A model generated the notes under the pieces. It had not been told where the DNA came from and searched no databases. It saw only the letters and a list, made by a program, of their open reading frames with translations. Shown in pieces: positions 12,501-23,650 of a stretch of DNA of 64,000 nt. The position numbers and the translations under genes are program-made. The DNA is from Mycoemilia scoparia. Its lineage: Eukaryota; Kickxellomycota; Kickxellomycetes; Kickxellales; Kickxellaceae. Position 1 is the stretch's first letter; every line of letters starts with the position of its first letter. The stretch lies in NCBI GenBank assembly GCA_027575805.1, contig JANBPU010000050.1, positions 30,806 to 94,805 of the forward strand, written 5' to 3'.

Positions 12501-13010
12501 GGCACTGTTAACAACAATGATGACTCGATGGATACTGACGCACCTACCTCTGAATCAAATACAGGTTTCAAACAGACTTTTAAGCCATCAGAAAACGCAG
12601 GCACCAATACTCCTCAATTTGGTTCCCCCAGAACAACCACATTTTCGGCACAACCAAATCCATTCGGATCCACAGCATCTACGCAGAGTACTCTGCCCAC
12701 TGGTGGCTTTTCTTTCCAAGCACCAGCCAGCAATAGCAATGGTCAGCCCCCTCAGTTTGGATCTTTAGGAGCTACGAAGCCAGCAGCAGCATTTGGTAGT
12801 GGCAACATGTTTGGGTCTACCACATCTATTGCCTCTAACTCGGGAACAGGGACAGCAACATCCACTGCATTCCAGACACCCAGTGGAAGCCCATCGCTAT
12901 CCTTCTCTGGAACAGCCGCTGGCTTCTCCCTTGGCGCGAATACCAGCTCCAACCCCAACACACCCTCAAGAAAGATAGCTAAGCCCAGATCCAGGCTCAA
13001 GCGCGGGTGA
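9513..13010 (+). CDS. FG-repeat nucleoporin, Nup1/Nup153-like
   Basis: Nuclear pore component that binds transport receptors through FG repeats. Single exon, 1165 residues. The N-terminal 130 or so residues are basic with a predicted helix (LLGSVRGLMSRLWGSP), like the membrane-facing or basket anchor of Nup1/Nup60/Nup153. Residues 330-430 are highly charged, with an acidic SDSDLSDSESSDSDNE run. From about residue 530 on come many FG motifs (SLFG, SAFG, FGGFG, SFSFGK). The last residues, RKIAKPRSRLKRG, form a basic tail reminiscent of the importin-binding C-terminus of Nup1/Nup153. Paralogue assignment is inference; membership of the FG-nucleoporin class is clear. A long minus-strand open frame inside is a composition artefact. 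Confidence 0.85.
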   Translation: MENAHAMINNLDSPQRPLGVARGPRRTPARRASAKPYSRAPATPISNSIGSQTPKNSQAVGDGSGEGGLLGSVRGLMSRLWGSPRPMLPSTPTTATATFREPQTPTQNIQNNKVNSKPAHVFASPVSKSFTPTHATTASSSSISSSSTHAAGGRPTNSAGTPTVASPFAYNRRLALASPSIAKTREVSSLRAEPSLSRRHSIDIFSKQRGQPGQVPRKGNASTGKQESTWMSPSNARRLLNTLESINTPVLESRKTVSLPKSEATKRTKATGTTPVHERAPIPASNLFLNNAINRNILSDKALTSPHRQGRLEARPSTPSLAKMIQLQQARRLMAQKNNTDKRRDEETETTDETTNKARRPIEESKKSMPKNKRQKASGGKVVAIDSNEKEEEAQAQLRQERIDRYKRRRDQKRGIYRPRKVQANVNWRFNARFDISSDSDLSDSESSDSDNEYELKAWSSPPLKPNASKSESDNSNNQLDKPDPPKTSLSGALSSNSKPQESGSSVTVSTSLFSSSTTTKASDDGAKTTNMFMSSVPAKTLPGLSEKKSEAVSADTTSKPDAQSSLFGGSSSTGFSAFGGSTMLTKKPSDEATKTAPQGSALFGDSSTAKFSGFGAFTKPDEKTADEITKISSAFGTPATTSVSSGFGGFGTSKTEVKEKSAEVTENSKADTQPSSLFGATSTGAPGTSPLNFGTSSSLTATDSKKPAFSFGKLTGDNSKNELSNISFGAPPESSSKPADDDKPTQSDLTDKTQQTKPNVFSNIGLNGTSNAFGSLTKSSTAAPSLFGSQSSTLKSSAFETSAAPSFSTAGVASAAPSFGGEKTSAFGFSSTSSFTPTASTSSEKPNFQFGLKPADSTTSLFGSSTTKIPVANTTDFKPSESKDSTEKPTSIFSGFSSQPSSGSIFGAVSGVDQKTSESQPPKTGGSGFNFSAITGSSGPDSSAKPNVSTSSAFNTSSTSTSSFNFGGLTNTNTSYSFGSAGGANTTPFGQTNASGTVNNNDDSMDTDAPTSESNTGFKQTFKPSENAGTNTPQFGSPRTTTFSAQPNPFGSTASTQSTLPTGGFSFQAPASNSNGQPPQFGSLGATKPAAAFGSGNMFGSTTSIASNSGTGTATSTAFQTPSGSPSLSFSGTAAGFSLGANTSSNPNTPSRKIAKPRSRLKRG

Positions 13011-13402
13011 TAGAAGACACTGACCTATTTTTCACCTATGTTTATTTTCATTGAAAAGTTATGACCCCTACTATCATCACACTGTACTTGAATTATTTAT
13101 TTATGATTGAAATTCCAAAAAACAGTATGTGTGTATGAGGATATGCTTTCAGCATATAAAAGCTATACACATCCATTAGATTAGCAATAGCGGTTAAAGT
13201 TTCGACCCAGCTTTTTATTTTTTCCAAATAATAATGATAATATAATCCTTTTAAAACAGGCTCTGACCTGTGCAGACGTATATTGCTTTATAATGTTGCA
13301 TGTGTTTGGTTACTCTGCCAGTATGACTTTCTTTCCTGTATAGTATTTTTGAACCCGCATTTTCAGTATTTTTTAGCATCGTAAACTATCTGGTGTATAA
13401 TA
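13011..13402. other. Intergenic, nucleoporin 3' to TMX-like 5'
   Basis: 390 bp, AT-rich. I see no gene or structured element. Confidence 0.5.
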
Positions 13403-14644
13403 ATGAAAACAGCCCACTATTTCAAATTGGCATTCTTTGGGCTTCTTGCCGTCCTTGGACTACAGGCCAATGCAACAGAGCTTAAACATAGCTCTGCTTT
13501 AGAAAGCGAGGGTATAGTCGAACTTGATAAAGCAAAGTTCCATAAATTGCTTGAAACACCACAGGACATGCTAGTTGAATTCTATGCATCCTGGTGCAGG
13601 CATTGTAAGAGCCTGGCCCCAACTTTTGAGGAATTCGGAATAGAGGCCAAAAAGACTTTCCAAAACTTAGTAGTTGGTAAAGTTGACTATGACAAGAATG
13701 ATTATTTGGGTTCAAGCTTCATGGTCGATAGGTAAGTAGTGGTGTTTTCAAAAACTGATGCTTGTTCCATAAACTTGCACTGTGTTTTGTATGTACAGAA
13801 ATTGCTTTTTGAAATGTGGAGAAATCTCATTTCATAAGCCCAAGCCTGCATTTCTAAAGGAAACATAAATGCTATGTAAAGCATATGCTATTTCCCAGTA
13901 CCCATCCTTATTTATCTGATGTGTAAAGAGACATGGATGAATAACAGACATTGATATTGGAATATCTCTAGATTACCACTGTTCGCCTATATCGAAAAGC
14001 CAAATAGCGGTAATTATGTCCAATTTTCTATATATATATATATGCTTGAATATTGCAGATAGGCAGAGGAGATCAGTTTATGTACTGAAAAGTAATTGTT
14101 GTTTGGAAAAACCATAGAAAATAAGAATTCTCAAGTCAGATGGCTTAGCGATTTTCCTAAAGAAAAGGAAAAGATGATTGGATACATAAAGGACAAGAAG
14201 TGGATGGAAACCCCACCTCAAGGAAACAGTATAAAGACACTCTACTGCACGCCGTTAAACATTTGGTAACAAACTGAAGGATTTCTCTAGACGACTTCAT
14301 TTATATTTCGAGCCCACCTAAATATAATATCTTTATTCGTTTCATAATAGTGGAAAGCTTTCGGGAAACCTTGGCGAGCTAGTTACTGTTATTGGGCACT
14401 ACAACCCACTCCCAATAAAGTAGGTAGCCACGCAGATTTTTCAATATTCTTCCAGCTCATACGGTGCTGACCCATATTCATTTCATACTTTTGTAGCCCA
14501 TGGATCCTCATGAGCATCATCCTGACCATCCTGTTCTTTTTGGGTCAATACGTTATTGTCGTTATTGGGCGCAACACCGGAAGATGGCTCGGCAGAAACG
14601 CCAATCAGTCAGACAAGGATCTTTTGAAAAAGAAGAAAAATTAG
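13403..14644 (+). CDS. ER thioredoxin-like transmembrane protein (TMX type)
   Basis: Predicted disulfide oxidoreductase of the ER membrane. Exons 13403-13731, 13972-14009, 14118-14265, 14351-14419 and 14497-14644, phases consistent, 243 residues. Residues 1-25 are a signal peptide (LAFFGLLAVLGLQANA). A thioredoxin fold follows with active site WCRHCK inside VEFYASWCRHC, then LPLFAYIEKP, which carries the cis-Pro position. Near residues 195-220 is one membrane span (ILTILFFLGQYVIVVI), and the tail ends LLKKKKN, which fits a C-terminal KKxx ER-retrieval signal. The length is close to animal TMX1 (about 280). The substrate is unknown. An Mpd/Eps1-type PDI is the alternative, but a single thioredoxin domain plus a KKxx tail favours TMX. 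Confidence 0.85.
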
Positions 14645-14923
14645 ACCCATGTTGCTATTGAGCAGGCGTATTCGATCCACTCTTTTGTTTAAAATCCCAG
14701 CCATTGTGCTTTCCTACTTCTTTAACTACTAACTTGCGAGGGAAATCCTCTTTTGAAATATTCCTTTATCAAACAACTCAACTCAAGGTTGGAAAAGTTA
14801 TTAAAATACAAACAGCAATACTCCAAACACCATGTAATTGGGATATATTTGGAATGGAATATGGATGCATCTTATTGAAATCCGGCATGTATGTAAATTG
14901 AACAAATGGGTTTGGGAGTGTTT

Positions 14924-16071
14924 CTATGAAGACTTGGTTTCTTTGGCGGCAGCACTGTCAGCTGTATCTGCCTCTTTGCTTTGCTTCTCCTTGCTTTCCT
15001 TTTTGTCCTTCGACTTATCTGCTGCAATCTCACGTTCAATTTCCCGCTGGCGATTCTCAATCTTGTTGTCTATGAGGTCATGCAGCGCGATGACCGACCT
15101 AACAAGGGTGGATATGTATATAAGCAGATATTCGTCGTTGGTCTGGTTGGCAAATGTGCTGACGTTTTCTTTGATAGAAAGGCTGGGCAGAAGGTTGAAT
15201 ATTTGCTGCACGTTGTTGACGATCTGGGGGTTTACTGGTTTGTTTGCATCTAGCATTTTCTTCAAATGTGCCTGAATATTGGCGAGCCTGGACTTTAAGC
15301 CTTTGAGCGAATTCAGCTGGTATGTAATTCTTGTTGACAGCGATCCACCGGTATCATCCTTGATATCGCGAAGCAAATGCTCCACGCCGATTTCTTCTGC
15401 TTCCTCAGCCCCAATTTCTGATGCGACATGCTTGAATGCCTTTTTTGCTGCTGATCCATCTCCGCTTATTTCCTCAATGGCAAAGTATGATGTTGTGGGG
15501 ATTCCAACATCCTCCGGCTTAATGTCGACAATTACTAGTACTGGGTTGGGAACGTACTTCTTGAATACGTCGTTTATTTGTAGGTCTGACTCTCTAAGCT
15601 TAGGCCCCGAGTGGTACCAACCGACCACCTTTTCTTTGACTGTACAAGGATAATAGATTGTTAGCAAAGTGCAGAGATAGAAAATGTCCATTGTAGGTCA
15701 CAAATCCTTACCATTAATCTTTCTAAACATGACTCGCATTGTCTCTGCGTAGTCGTGGTCCAAAAACCACGAATTTGGGTCCTTTGGATCTTCTTCGAAT
15801 GGAACTATATATATAATTCATTGTGTTCCTGTTGTTGTTGCTGTCCTAAAAATGCCACTAATGCCGAATATTGCATGTCAAAATACTTACCGGCATAGCT
15901 ATTTGTAACCTCAACTGAGTCTTTGTTTGACTGGCCAAGAAGCACGCCAACTACTCGAACATCGCTTTTGAATCGAGTTACAACACGGTTGTAGTGGTCC
16001 ACAACTGAGAGCAAGACGAGGGGATGGACTGTTACTTTTGAAGGAAGGTCTTCGAGGTTAGTGGCAACCAT
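14924..16071 (-). CDS. RPN8: 26S proteasome regulatory particle subunit Rpn8 (PSMD7)
   Basis: Non-catalytic MPN subunit of the proteasome lid and partner of the deubiquitinase Rpn11. Exons 16071-15891, 15804-15712 and 15639-14924, 329 residues (yeast 338). It starts [24 protein letters not shown] and the segment [11 protein letters not shown] are typical of the family. The JAMM metal-binding HxH is replaced (HSG instead of HSH), as expected for the inactive Rpn8 rather than Rpn11. The C-terminal helices ([19 protein letters not shown]) are followed by a lysine-rich [18 protein letters not shown] tail. Divergent from RPL23 with 372 bp between starts. Confidence 0.96.
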
Positions 16072-16443
16072 TACTGAAGCAATAGTATTATGATAAAATG
16101 AAATACAAATAATAATGGTAATTAGGAAAGTTAAAAGTGCTGTTTGTCTTCCCTCCTGAGTACTGACGTGTAGCAAGTTTGTGGCAATACGTATCTTTAA
16201 AGACTTGCTAGAAAGGCGGGTTCAGTGTTGTGTTCAAGTACACGCAAGCACAGGAATTTTGATTAGATCCTTTAGCGGATCTGAGATATGATCAACTCAT
16301 CGCGGCACTATTACCACAACCACCACCTTCCATCGCTCCACAACAGTTGAGAATAATGGTGCTGTGGATGCTACTAACATAGAGAAACCCCCTTTCTCTT
16401 TAAGTACCATCCACCTTTCAATAAAGAACAGGAATCATTAAGG
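16072..16443. promoter_or_regulatory. Divergent promoter RPN8 / RPL23
   Basis: 372 bp between the two start codons. A TTGTGGCAAT near 16179 partly resembles the proteasome-associated PACE element but is not an exact match. The RPL23 side is pyrimidine-rich (CCCCCTTTCTCTTTAAG). Confidence 0.4.
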
Positions 16444-17258
16444 ATGTCTAAGCGCGGTAAGCATCCATCCGCCAGGACCATCATCCCTGGGCACCAGCCT
16501 GCATCCATCAAAGCCTTAGAGGATTCGGCCGGCACTATTGTTAAATTTCAACCAATGTAGTGGCTGGTGGCCAGGGATGCTCATTTGCAATTGTGGCGAT
16601 ATTCGGTCTCTTTCCTAAGACAAAATAACTAAGCTCATTGTGTTTTAATTTAGGACGTGGAGGAGCTTCTGGAAACAAACTTCGCATGACCCTCGGTCTC
16701 CCCGTGGGTGCCGTCATTAACTGTGCCGATAACTCTGGTGCCAAAAACCTCAACGTTATTGCCGTTGTTGGTATCAAGGGTCGCCTCAACCGTCTTCCCT
16801 CTGCTGGTGTTGGAGACCTTGTTGTCTCTACTGTCCGCAAGGGTAAGCCCGAGCTTCGCAAGAAGGGTAAGTGTCATTCTAAAATATTTTTCCAGGCTAA
16901 ATCTGGTCAATTGAGCAATTCTTATATCCCACTTTATTTTTGTCATCAATAGTTACTCCTGCTGTCATCGTTCGTCAGCGCAAGGCTTGGCGTCGCCCCG
17001 ACGGTGTCTATCTATACTTTGAAGGTATGTTTCCTATGATTATTGATTTGTATATGTATATTTATGTATGCATCAATCTGGAGTTTTTCGGACCAATTTT
17101 ATTTACATGTGCATGTATTTGTCTTTTTAACAGATAACGCCGGTGTAATTGTCAACCCAAAGGGTGAAATGAAGGGCTCTGCCATCACTGGTCCTGTTGG
17201 TAAGGAGTGCGCTGATCTTTGGCCTCGTATTGCCTCCAACTCCGGCACTGTTGCTTAA
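16444..17258 (+). CDS. RPL23: 60S ribosomal protein uL14 (RPL23)
   Basis: Large-subunit protein at the subunit interface. Exons 16444-16456, 16654-16866, 16953-17024 and 17134-17258, 140 residues, exactly the eukaryotic length. Landmarks: [60 protein letters not shown] and the C-terminus [13 protein letters not shown]. The first exon holds only four codons plus one base before an intron, a common ribosomal-protein design. Codon choice is visibly biased compared with neighbours, as expected for high expression. Confidence 0.98.
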
Positions 17259-17647
17259 ATCTAGTGTATTCCAACACCCCCTTTCTTCCCATTAAAATAA
17301 ATAAATATCCCTTGATATCGGATTTATAATCATTACCATGACGCTGTCTTTATCAAAGACATATTATTATGTATTTTCTGCTATTGAGAGAGAGAGTAGT
17401 CACCACATTTTTATTGAGAAGCCTTAACGACATTAAAAACCTGTATAACTAAAAATTGATGTGAATTGCTATGTGTGAATATGTATCTTTTCAGCCTCTC
17501 TGGTCAAACTCAGTCCGCAAAAGCCTGCATGACTTTAACCATGACTTTGTCAATGATTCAGTGGTATTTTTAACAATTGGGTAATATTGTTTGCGCAGGA
17601 ACTATATTCAAGGCGTCGCACAGATTAGTTATAAGCATGTCATGATT
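17259..17647. other. Intergenic between convergent RPL23 and MDM20
   Basis: 390 bp containing a short (GA)n run near 17387. I see no gene. Confidence 0.5.
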
Positions 17648-20600
17648 CTATGTCTGCTGTTCTCCAAAGCATGATGATGTGCTAATTACCTCGCTTATAT
17701 TTTTAGCCCCTTCGTCATCCGAGTTTAGCCACTTCTTTTCTATGTGCTCAGCAGCCTTCTTGGGAGCAGTCTTTATTTTTTGTTTGAGAGAACTAACTGC
17801 CATCTTGTGAATGGTTTGGATCTCAGCGCCCAAAGCCTAAAGAAGAAAGGCCATATTAGTATTGGTCCTAGAAATGTATTTCTTTTACTTTGTTGTAATT
17901 TATTTGTGCATGAATCGTATATACCTTGGCGACATTCCCATTTACAATAGCTTTTGTCACAAGTGTGTGGTTGAATATCTACAATAGCAAAAGAATATTG
18001 TAAGTGGGCCGGAATGAATAGATGCGGTTCAATTGTCTGGACTACTATTTACCTCGAGGCAGGAGCTAAAATATGGTATTTCCTCCAAATAGAACGACGA
18101 AAATTCGCTCTGGTTCTGGAAATCTAACACTAAAGTGAATATTAAGTTAGTCTAAATTCATAATTTCATATGCCGTGTTGCCTATTGGTTTATTAAAAAT
18201 TACCTTCTTTCCAAGGATCAAAGATGCACGCCAACTCATCTATATAACAAAGCATAATGCGGACGTTTATACAAATGTCTTTATGATAATAATAATAATA
18301 TTCTTAAAAGCTGTTATATTTTGTTACCTTTATCGCACATATAGCTTTCATCGGAAAATGCCTTCACTGCAATGTTTCCTAGACCGATAACTGACTTGGC
18401 AAGGTAGTATTCCTGTTTTGAAAGAGAGTTACCGGGCTTAAGGTCGGACACAGTCTCACTAAGAAGCTTTAGTGCATCGCTGAGTGAATCCTTCTCCTTT
18501 CGTGAGATCTTGGCCATTATCTGGGATACTAACCCAAACACATCAACCCATGTATTCTATTGGTTGTAATGTTGTAAATAGAAGATTGCTTTACAATTTT
18601 AATTCGACAAGTATTACACATTTATATAACTGGAGCTGTACTTACATTAGGAAGTTGTTTGCAGCGGGTAAGCCTTTCAATCGAGTACTCATCGTATCCT
18701 GGTGGTGAGCAGCAAAACAAAATGTCAAGATCTCTATTATCAGACCATTCTGTTGGGTTGCTTTCTTTAGAAAAGGCATTGTCGTCGACTTGTTTCCACT
18801 CCTTAATGATACTCCTGATATCGCGATGAAGCATCATCTCATTTCTGGTAGCGAATCTCAATGAGATTGCTTTTTGAATAGAATTGCAAAGCCTTCGCTG
18901 AAATTCGACAAATTCAGGAACTTTGGAGTAGACTCCATTTTGGTACGCAAGCTTGATCATTCTGGGAGTGTCTTGCTTATTGAGATGATAGATCTCAAGA
19001 GAGTCATACAGTAGATCCAGATCTTGCTTATAAAAAGCATATGGTCCTCCATACCCAGTGATGAGGAAGCTGAGAGTATCGTGCTGGACATGCTTGTTGT
19101 TGAGAGACTCGTATAGCTCAGCAGCTTGGCCAAATGACCCTATGGACAAAATGAGTTTGGATTGAAGAAATATTAGATGTGTCTGTCAGTTTACGCTGAT
19201 GTACACATGTATAAGTCACTCACCGAAGTAGATATATAGTCTAATGGCCAGTAGCTTTAGCTGGAAGTCATTCTGGTTGTTCTTTATGCCAGATAAAAGT
19301 GAAACAAGTGCTGAAATGCGGAGGGAGTCTGCCCTATCAAAGTCTCCTTCAGCGAATAACTTGTTAGCAGCGACTATTAGATAGTGACTTCCCAGGAGAA
19401 TAAACTCCCCATGACTAAGTGACTTGTCTTTAATACCAGCTATCAATAGTAGTAAGGTTTCGCAGACATCGTTAATAAGAGCTTGCTTCTAAAATACTTG
19501 ATTTTAGTTTAAGTAAGATTTTTTTCTATATCGACCTACTATTTTCAAGACCCATACAGATAAGTGCGTGTGCCCTATCCAGCATCAGGTCAATAGAGTC
19601 TTCGGCGTCGAGACAGAACAGCAACCATTGAATTTTATACAGGGTAGCTATTCTTTCATCAGCTCTAGTCACCTGTGACATATACATTACTTCTTTTTAA
19701 TCAAAGTGGCATCAAGAGTCTGGTGTAGATAAAAGCATAAAGTGCACTACAACATACCTTGTTGGATCCATTCTTCTGATCAGCAAGTGCCTTCTCAAGG
19801 TATCTTTCAAGTTCTTGTCTGAACTCTGGGCCAAAATTTCCTTGTCTCTTATACCACTCGATAATGTAGGGCATGATGTCTGAAAAGCAAACCGGCTTTG
19901 CTCCGAACTTCTCAACGTAGTCCCAAATGTACTGGTTCTGTGATCTAGGAAGCTCTATTGGGAAACCTATGTGTAGTCAGTTAAAATAACTTACAAGATA
20001 TTTAGAAGGTGTGGCCTATACTAACCCTTTTTGAGCTTCAAGAAGTTAGAAGCAAGCTCAATTCTACCAAGACATGCATTTCGAGAGCGATCTTCCTGCT
20101 TGGAATACTTGTCCAAAAGTACCCATGGATCCTGATTATCAGTGTCTGCCACCAGAGCCTTGATATAGCACTTGTATATCAACCAGTTGTCACTAGATTA
20201 TACCAAAGACAAATGCTTTTAGCTAGGCATGTTCTGCATTGAGAAAATTAGATACCATGAGCTATTAACATTGCTTACCTGTTTTCCAGGAGCTGGCTTG
20301 AAAATTCCAAGGCTTCATTGATCTTGTAGTTCTGAACCAGGAGGTCCAGTTTGAGCACAGCTAGATCAGGATCATTGACAAGTAGTGCCTGGAGCTTAGG
20401 GTTAAGCTGGAATGCATCAAGAGCAGCTTCGTGCTTATCCTGGTGAAGTAAAATGTCCAAGTATATACGAAGATCTAAAGCAGCAAGATTCACACTTGTT
20501 TCACTATTTTTGCAATACTTTGTTACAAGCTAGCGAAAGTTTTCAACTTACGTTCCAAAGTTGATGCTTTCCCATCATTAAATGCTTTTTGACAGAGTTT

Positions 20601-21269
20601 CTCACAAAGAGAAATCTGGAGGCTGGCTTTTGACTTATCACCATACTTTGCCTATAGTTTGCAATTGCAGTTTTGAAATCCGATGTTTGGAGTCAAAAGT
20701 TCCATCAATTGTAACATGGACTTACAAGCAAGAAACGACTGACAATGGCCCACCAAAAGTATCTGTCATCCTGTTGTGTTTTGTTGAGGGTTACACATGC
20801 TTTTAGTTGCTCCTCCCATTGCTCGGTAAAGGTGCATGCCATAAATATCTCGACAAGAAGGTCAGGGTTTGAAGCGTCTAATTTGTGGGCTTCTTGGTAG
20901 ATGCGGACAATATCGCTGTCTTTAATCATTGTAAAAATATAGCCACATCAATACCAAATAGCATTTATGTGCCTTATATCAAACTTCATAATAAGTATGT
21001 GACTTACATCTTCCTAGCTCGCTATACACAATATCCAGGACCCTAAGATCGTTTTGATCCGAAAATATCACCTTTTGGCTTTCGACCTTTTTACACAGCT
21101 CCACAGCTTCTGCTGTATTTCCATTTCTGGCCAGGGCACACGCCTTGAGAAGTTGCAATCGAGTTGTCTTTATCCCTCTGTCCAGCAAGCGATTACATGC
21201 CCTGATGGCCTCTTTATTTCTCGCACCATCCAGAGCACCTATATTAGCGATTTGTTGTTTAAACATCAT
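17648..21269 (-). CDS. MDM20: NatB N-terminal acetyltransferase auxiliary subunit (Mdm20/NAA25)
   Basis: TPR-like scaffold that anchors the catalytic Nat3/NAA20 to ribosomes for acetylation of Met-Asp/Glu/Asn N-termini. I resolve 14 exons with consistent phases: 21269-21008, 20919-20726, 20651-20552, 20474-20279, 20192-20026, 19966-19758, 19672-19540, 19481-19224, 19139-18646, 18556-18328, 18239-18204, 18129-18053, 17978-17925, 17836-17648; 865 residues (yeast 796, human 972). Landmarks: the N-terminal TPR repeat ALDGARNKEAIRACNRLL, YFWWAIVSRFLL, LRIYLDILL, YVEKFGAKPVCFSDIMPY and NKHVQHDTLSFLITGYG. The acceptor of exon 8 is AAGCAAG just before 19481, chosen because only it keeps the frame. 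The 3' end may contain one more intron, since a GTAATT follows SEV. Confidence 0.93.
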
Positions 21270-21879
21270 TTCTTATATAAAAAATAACTTTTGGATATAA
21301 ATGCATGGATAAAGCTCCTCTTACTATAGATTGGATTTAGCTGATAGTCTGACATATCCAAGTAATAGGTTTTTATGTAGCATTGGCGTTTCAGTGCTAT
21401 AGTATTTTACTTTGTTAGGATGGGTAATGCCACAGATATAAGGAAATTATTATGGGCCATTGATTTCAAACAGCGGGCACTTGTACAGATCTACAAAAAA
21501 TATCTTACCAGTAATAGGCATAACTCACTTGGTAGTCTCTAGCTGCCAAAGCCTGGTCCCATCTTATCAAGTATAGGATCATACTTGGCCTATGATTCGG
21601 TGTGAATGAGTACTCATGGTTTGGTCTAACAACACATCCTTCACTATTAAATTTAGAGGTATCTGCTTTATCCAAGGCTGTGTAAGACAAGCCAATATGT
21701 TTAAAGATGATTAAGCGTTTTTATTACTCCTAGAGAGGTATCTATATACTACATGTACTAAAGCCGATATGTTTAAAGCCCCAATTGTTTATACAGTAGT
21801 GCCCATAATAAAATAATGATCTGTCTACGAAAGCATGTTTTAGTACATACTGCCTATCACATTATAACCAGCATCCACT
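21270..21879. promoter_or_regulatory. Divergent promoter region MDM20 / COQ3
   Basis: 610 bp, AT-rich. A 61-codon minus-strand open frame at 21505-21690 lacks recognisable features. Confidence 0.4.
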
Positions 21880-23088
21880 ATGGCTACTACACTTTTAAAA
21901 GCATTGCCCAGACAGTCAAGGTAAAAGCAACTATAAGGCGATAACACCATATCATATAATGATGGCTATAACTATATACTCCTTAAACTCTAATAGGGTT
22001 ATTGGGAGATTTGCTGCCTTTCAACATTGTCCTGGCATCAGCCTATACTCAAAACCATATAGCCAGTCCTCCACCAAGAAGGACTCATCGATTTTGCCAG
22101 AAGAGGTATCCAAGTTTAGTGCTTTATCTTCAGAATGGTGGGATCCAGAAGGCCCACTCAAAACGCTACATCAGCTCAACCCTGCTAGGGTTTCGTATAT
22201 AAACAAGTGGTCACAGCTCCTACGTGCCAATTATAGAAATAAGACATTATGTGGGCTTGAAATTCTTGATGTTGGATGTGGTGGGGGACTCTTGTCTGAG
22301 GTAAAACTCCCGATTATTTATGATGCTTTTACCATCACGTCTTATATTCCCAGGTACTAAAATTGAAACACTAATAGTCACTTTGTAGGCTTGGATCGAG
22401 TGTTACTGGGATTGATGCATCTGAAGAAAGCATCAAAATTGCACAAATGCATCTAAAAAAGGACCCAATGTTAACGTCCGAAGAAAGCATGATACAATAT
22501 AAGTGTACCACAGCTGGTAAGAAATAATAATAAACTCAGATAAGTTCCATCTCGTTATTCTACAACCTCCAAAATGACTGATATTGGATATCCTAGAGAA
22601 TCTTGCTGAAGCCAAAAAGAAGTTTGACGTTGTTGTATCATCCGAAGTTATCGAGCATGTTGTTGATCCTCGTCAATTTATCGAGTCAATAACTTCCCTT
22701 GTAAAGGTAAACAAGAGTTTCATCCGATTTCTCAACTCCTAATCTCTGGTCTAACTTTTTATCATACACTTAATTATAGCCTGGAGGTATGGTCTTTATT
22801 TCGACAATCAACAAAACTCCCATAGCAGCGCTGGTGGACGTTATTATTCCCGAATATGTTCTTTCTATTGTTCCAAAGGGCACACATAACTACAACATGT
22901 TTGTTAAGCCTGAGTTAATACGCAATGTGCTAAATGATCTGAAGTTCCAAACTCTAGATACATCTGGGCTTATTTACAATCCACTTAGCCAGGTATGGTC
23001 TGTTGTTGAATCTGATGTGTTTGGGATACCAAATGCCGGAATTCAAGCCAATTATATTGTTTGTGCACAAAAACGCATCGATAGCTGA
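21880..23088 (+). CDS. COQ3: Ubiquinone biosynthesis O-methyltransferase Coq3
   Basis: Mitochondrial SAM-dependent methyltransferase that makes both O-methylations of coenzyme Q. Exons 21880-21920, 21997-22300, 22378-22516, 22597-22706 and 22780-23088, consistent phases, 300 residues (yeast 312). The N-terminus is basic and looks like a mitochondrial presequence ([12 protein letters not shown]). [20 protein letters not shown] is the family N-block. SAM motif I is [15 protein letters not shown], then [25 protein letters not shown] and [13 protein letters not shown]. Exon 3 starts at the TAG near 22377: that acceptor restores the [13 protein letters not shown] stretch expected between motif I and the acidic loop. 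Confidence 0.95.
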
Positions 23089-23336
23089 GTTTTTTTTTGC
23101 TCCCTTGAGACATTTTTAAGTTTTCGTAACAGTCTATCATTGAAATACTCTGTATCCGTTGTTACATGCCAATCAATTGTATAGTGACATTTGACAAAAA
23201 TTAGGCGAGAATGCCTTTATCATGAAGTTTGTAAAGTAAAACCATAATAGCTCGTAGTAATGACATACCAGTCTTTGGGATACATTTAAGCATCAAGGAT
23301 GACTTTTAGCAACAAACTTGTCCCAAATACACAATT

Positions 23337-23650
23337 ATGAGCTGGCTTAGAACATATTCCCCTCTTCTCATAGCAAGTCTTACTGGTGTAATTATAGCTA
23401 CATACACATTCCAGCCAGTGCTTAAGGATCTCGAAAGGTATTTTGTGGTTCGAACCAATAATATCAATAATAGGAATATTAACATTAATAACGGTGATGA
23501 TCATCAGCATATTATAAAAGTATTCTTTCTGAATATCATAAATTTAGAGCTCGCAGAGAAGCAAGTGAGGCTGAAAAAAACAAGCAGAGGTCTGATCAAT
23601 TACAAAATACAAGCTCGGGCGCTCAAAATAACGAAAGGAATAGTGAGTGA
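23337..23650 (+). CDS. Small predicted single-pass membrane protein, 67 residues
   Basis: Two exons, 23337-23437 and 23548-23650, GT-AG, phase-consistent. Residues 8-26 are hydrophobic (PLLIASLTGVIIATYTF), followed by a charged helical stretch (LERARREASEAEKNKQR) and a polar end. I do not recognise a family. The N-in, short-helix, charged-tail form resembles small mitochondrial or ER membrane proteins. Without the intron the frame runs to 23672 as low-complexity Asn/Ile sequence, so the spliced form is more protein-like. It lies 248 bp downstream of COQ3 on the same strand. Confidence 0.5.

Noticed and set aside
23440..23460. Possible tRNA B box (GGTTCGAACC)
   Set aside because: No A box at the right distance and no cloverleaf. 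It lies in the intron of a small gene. I found no tRNA or rRNA gene in the window.
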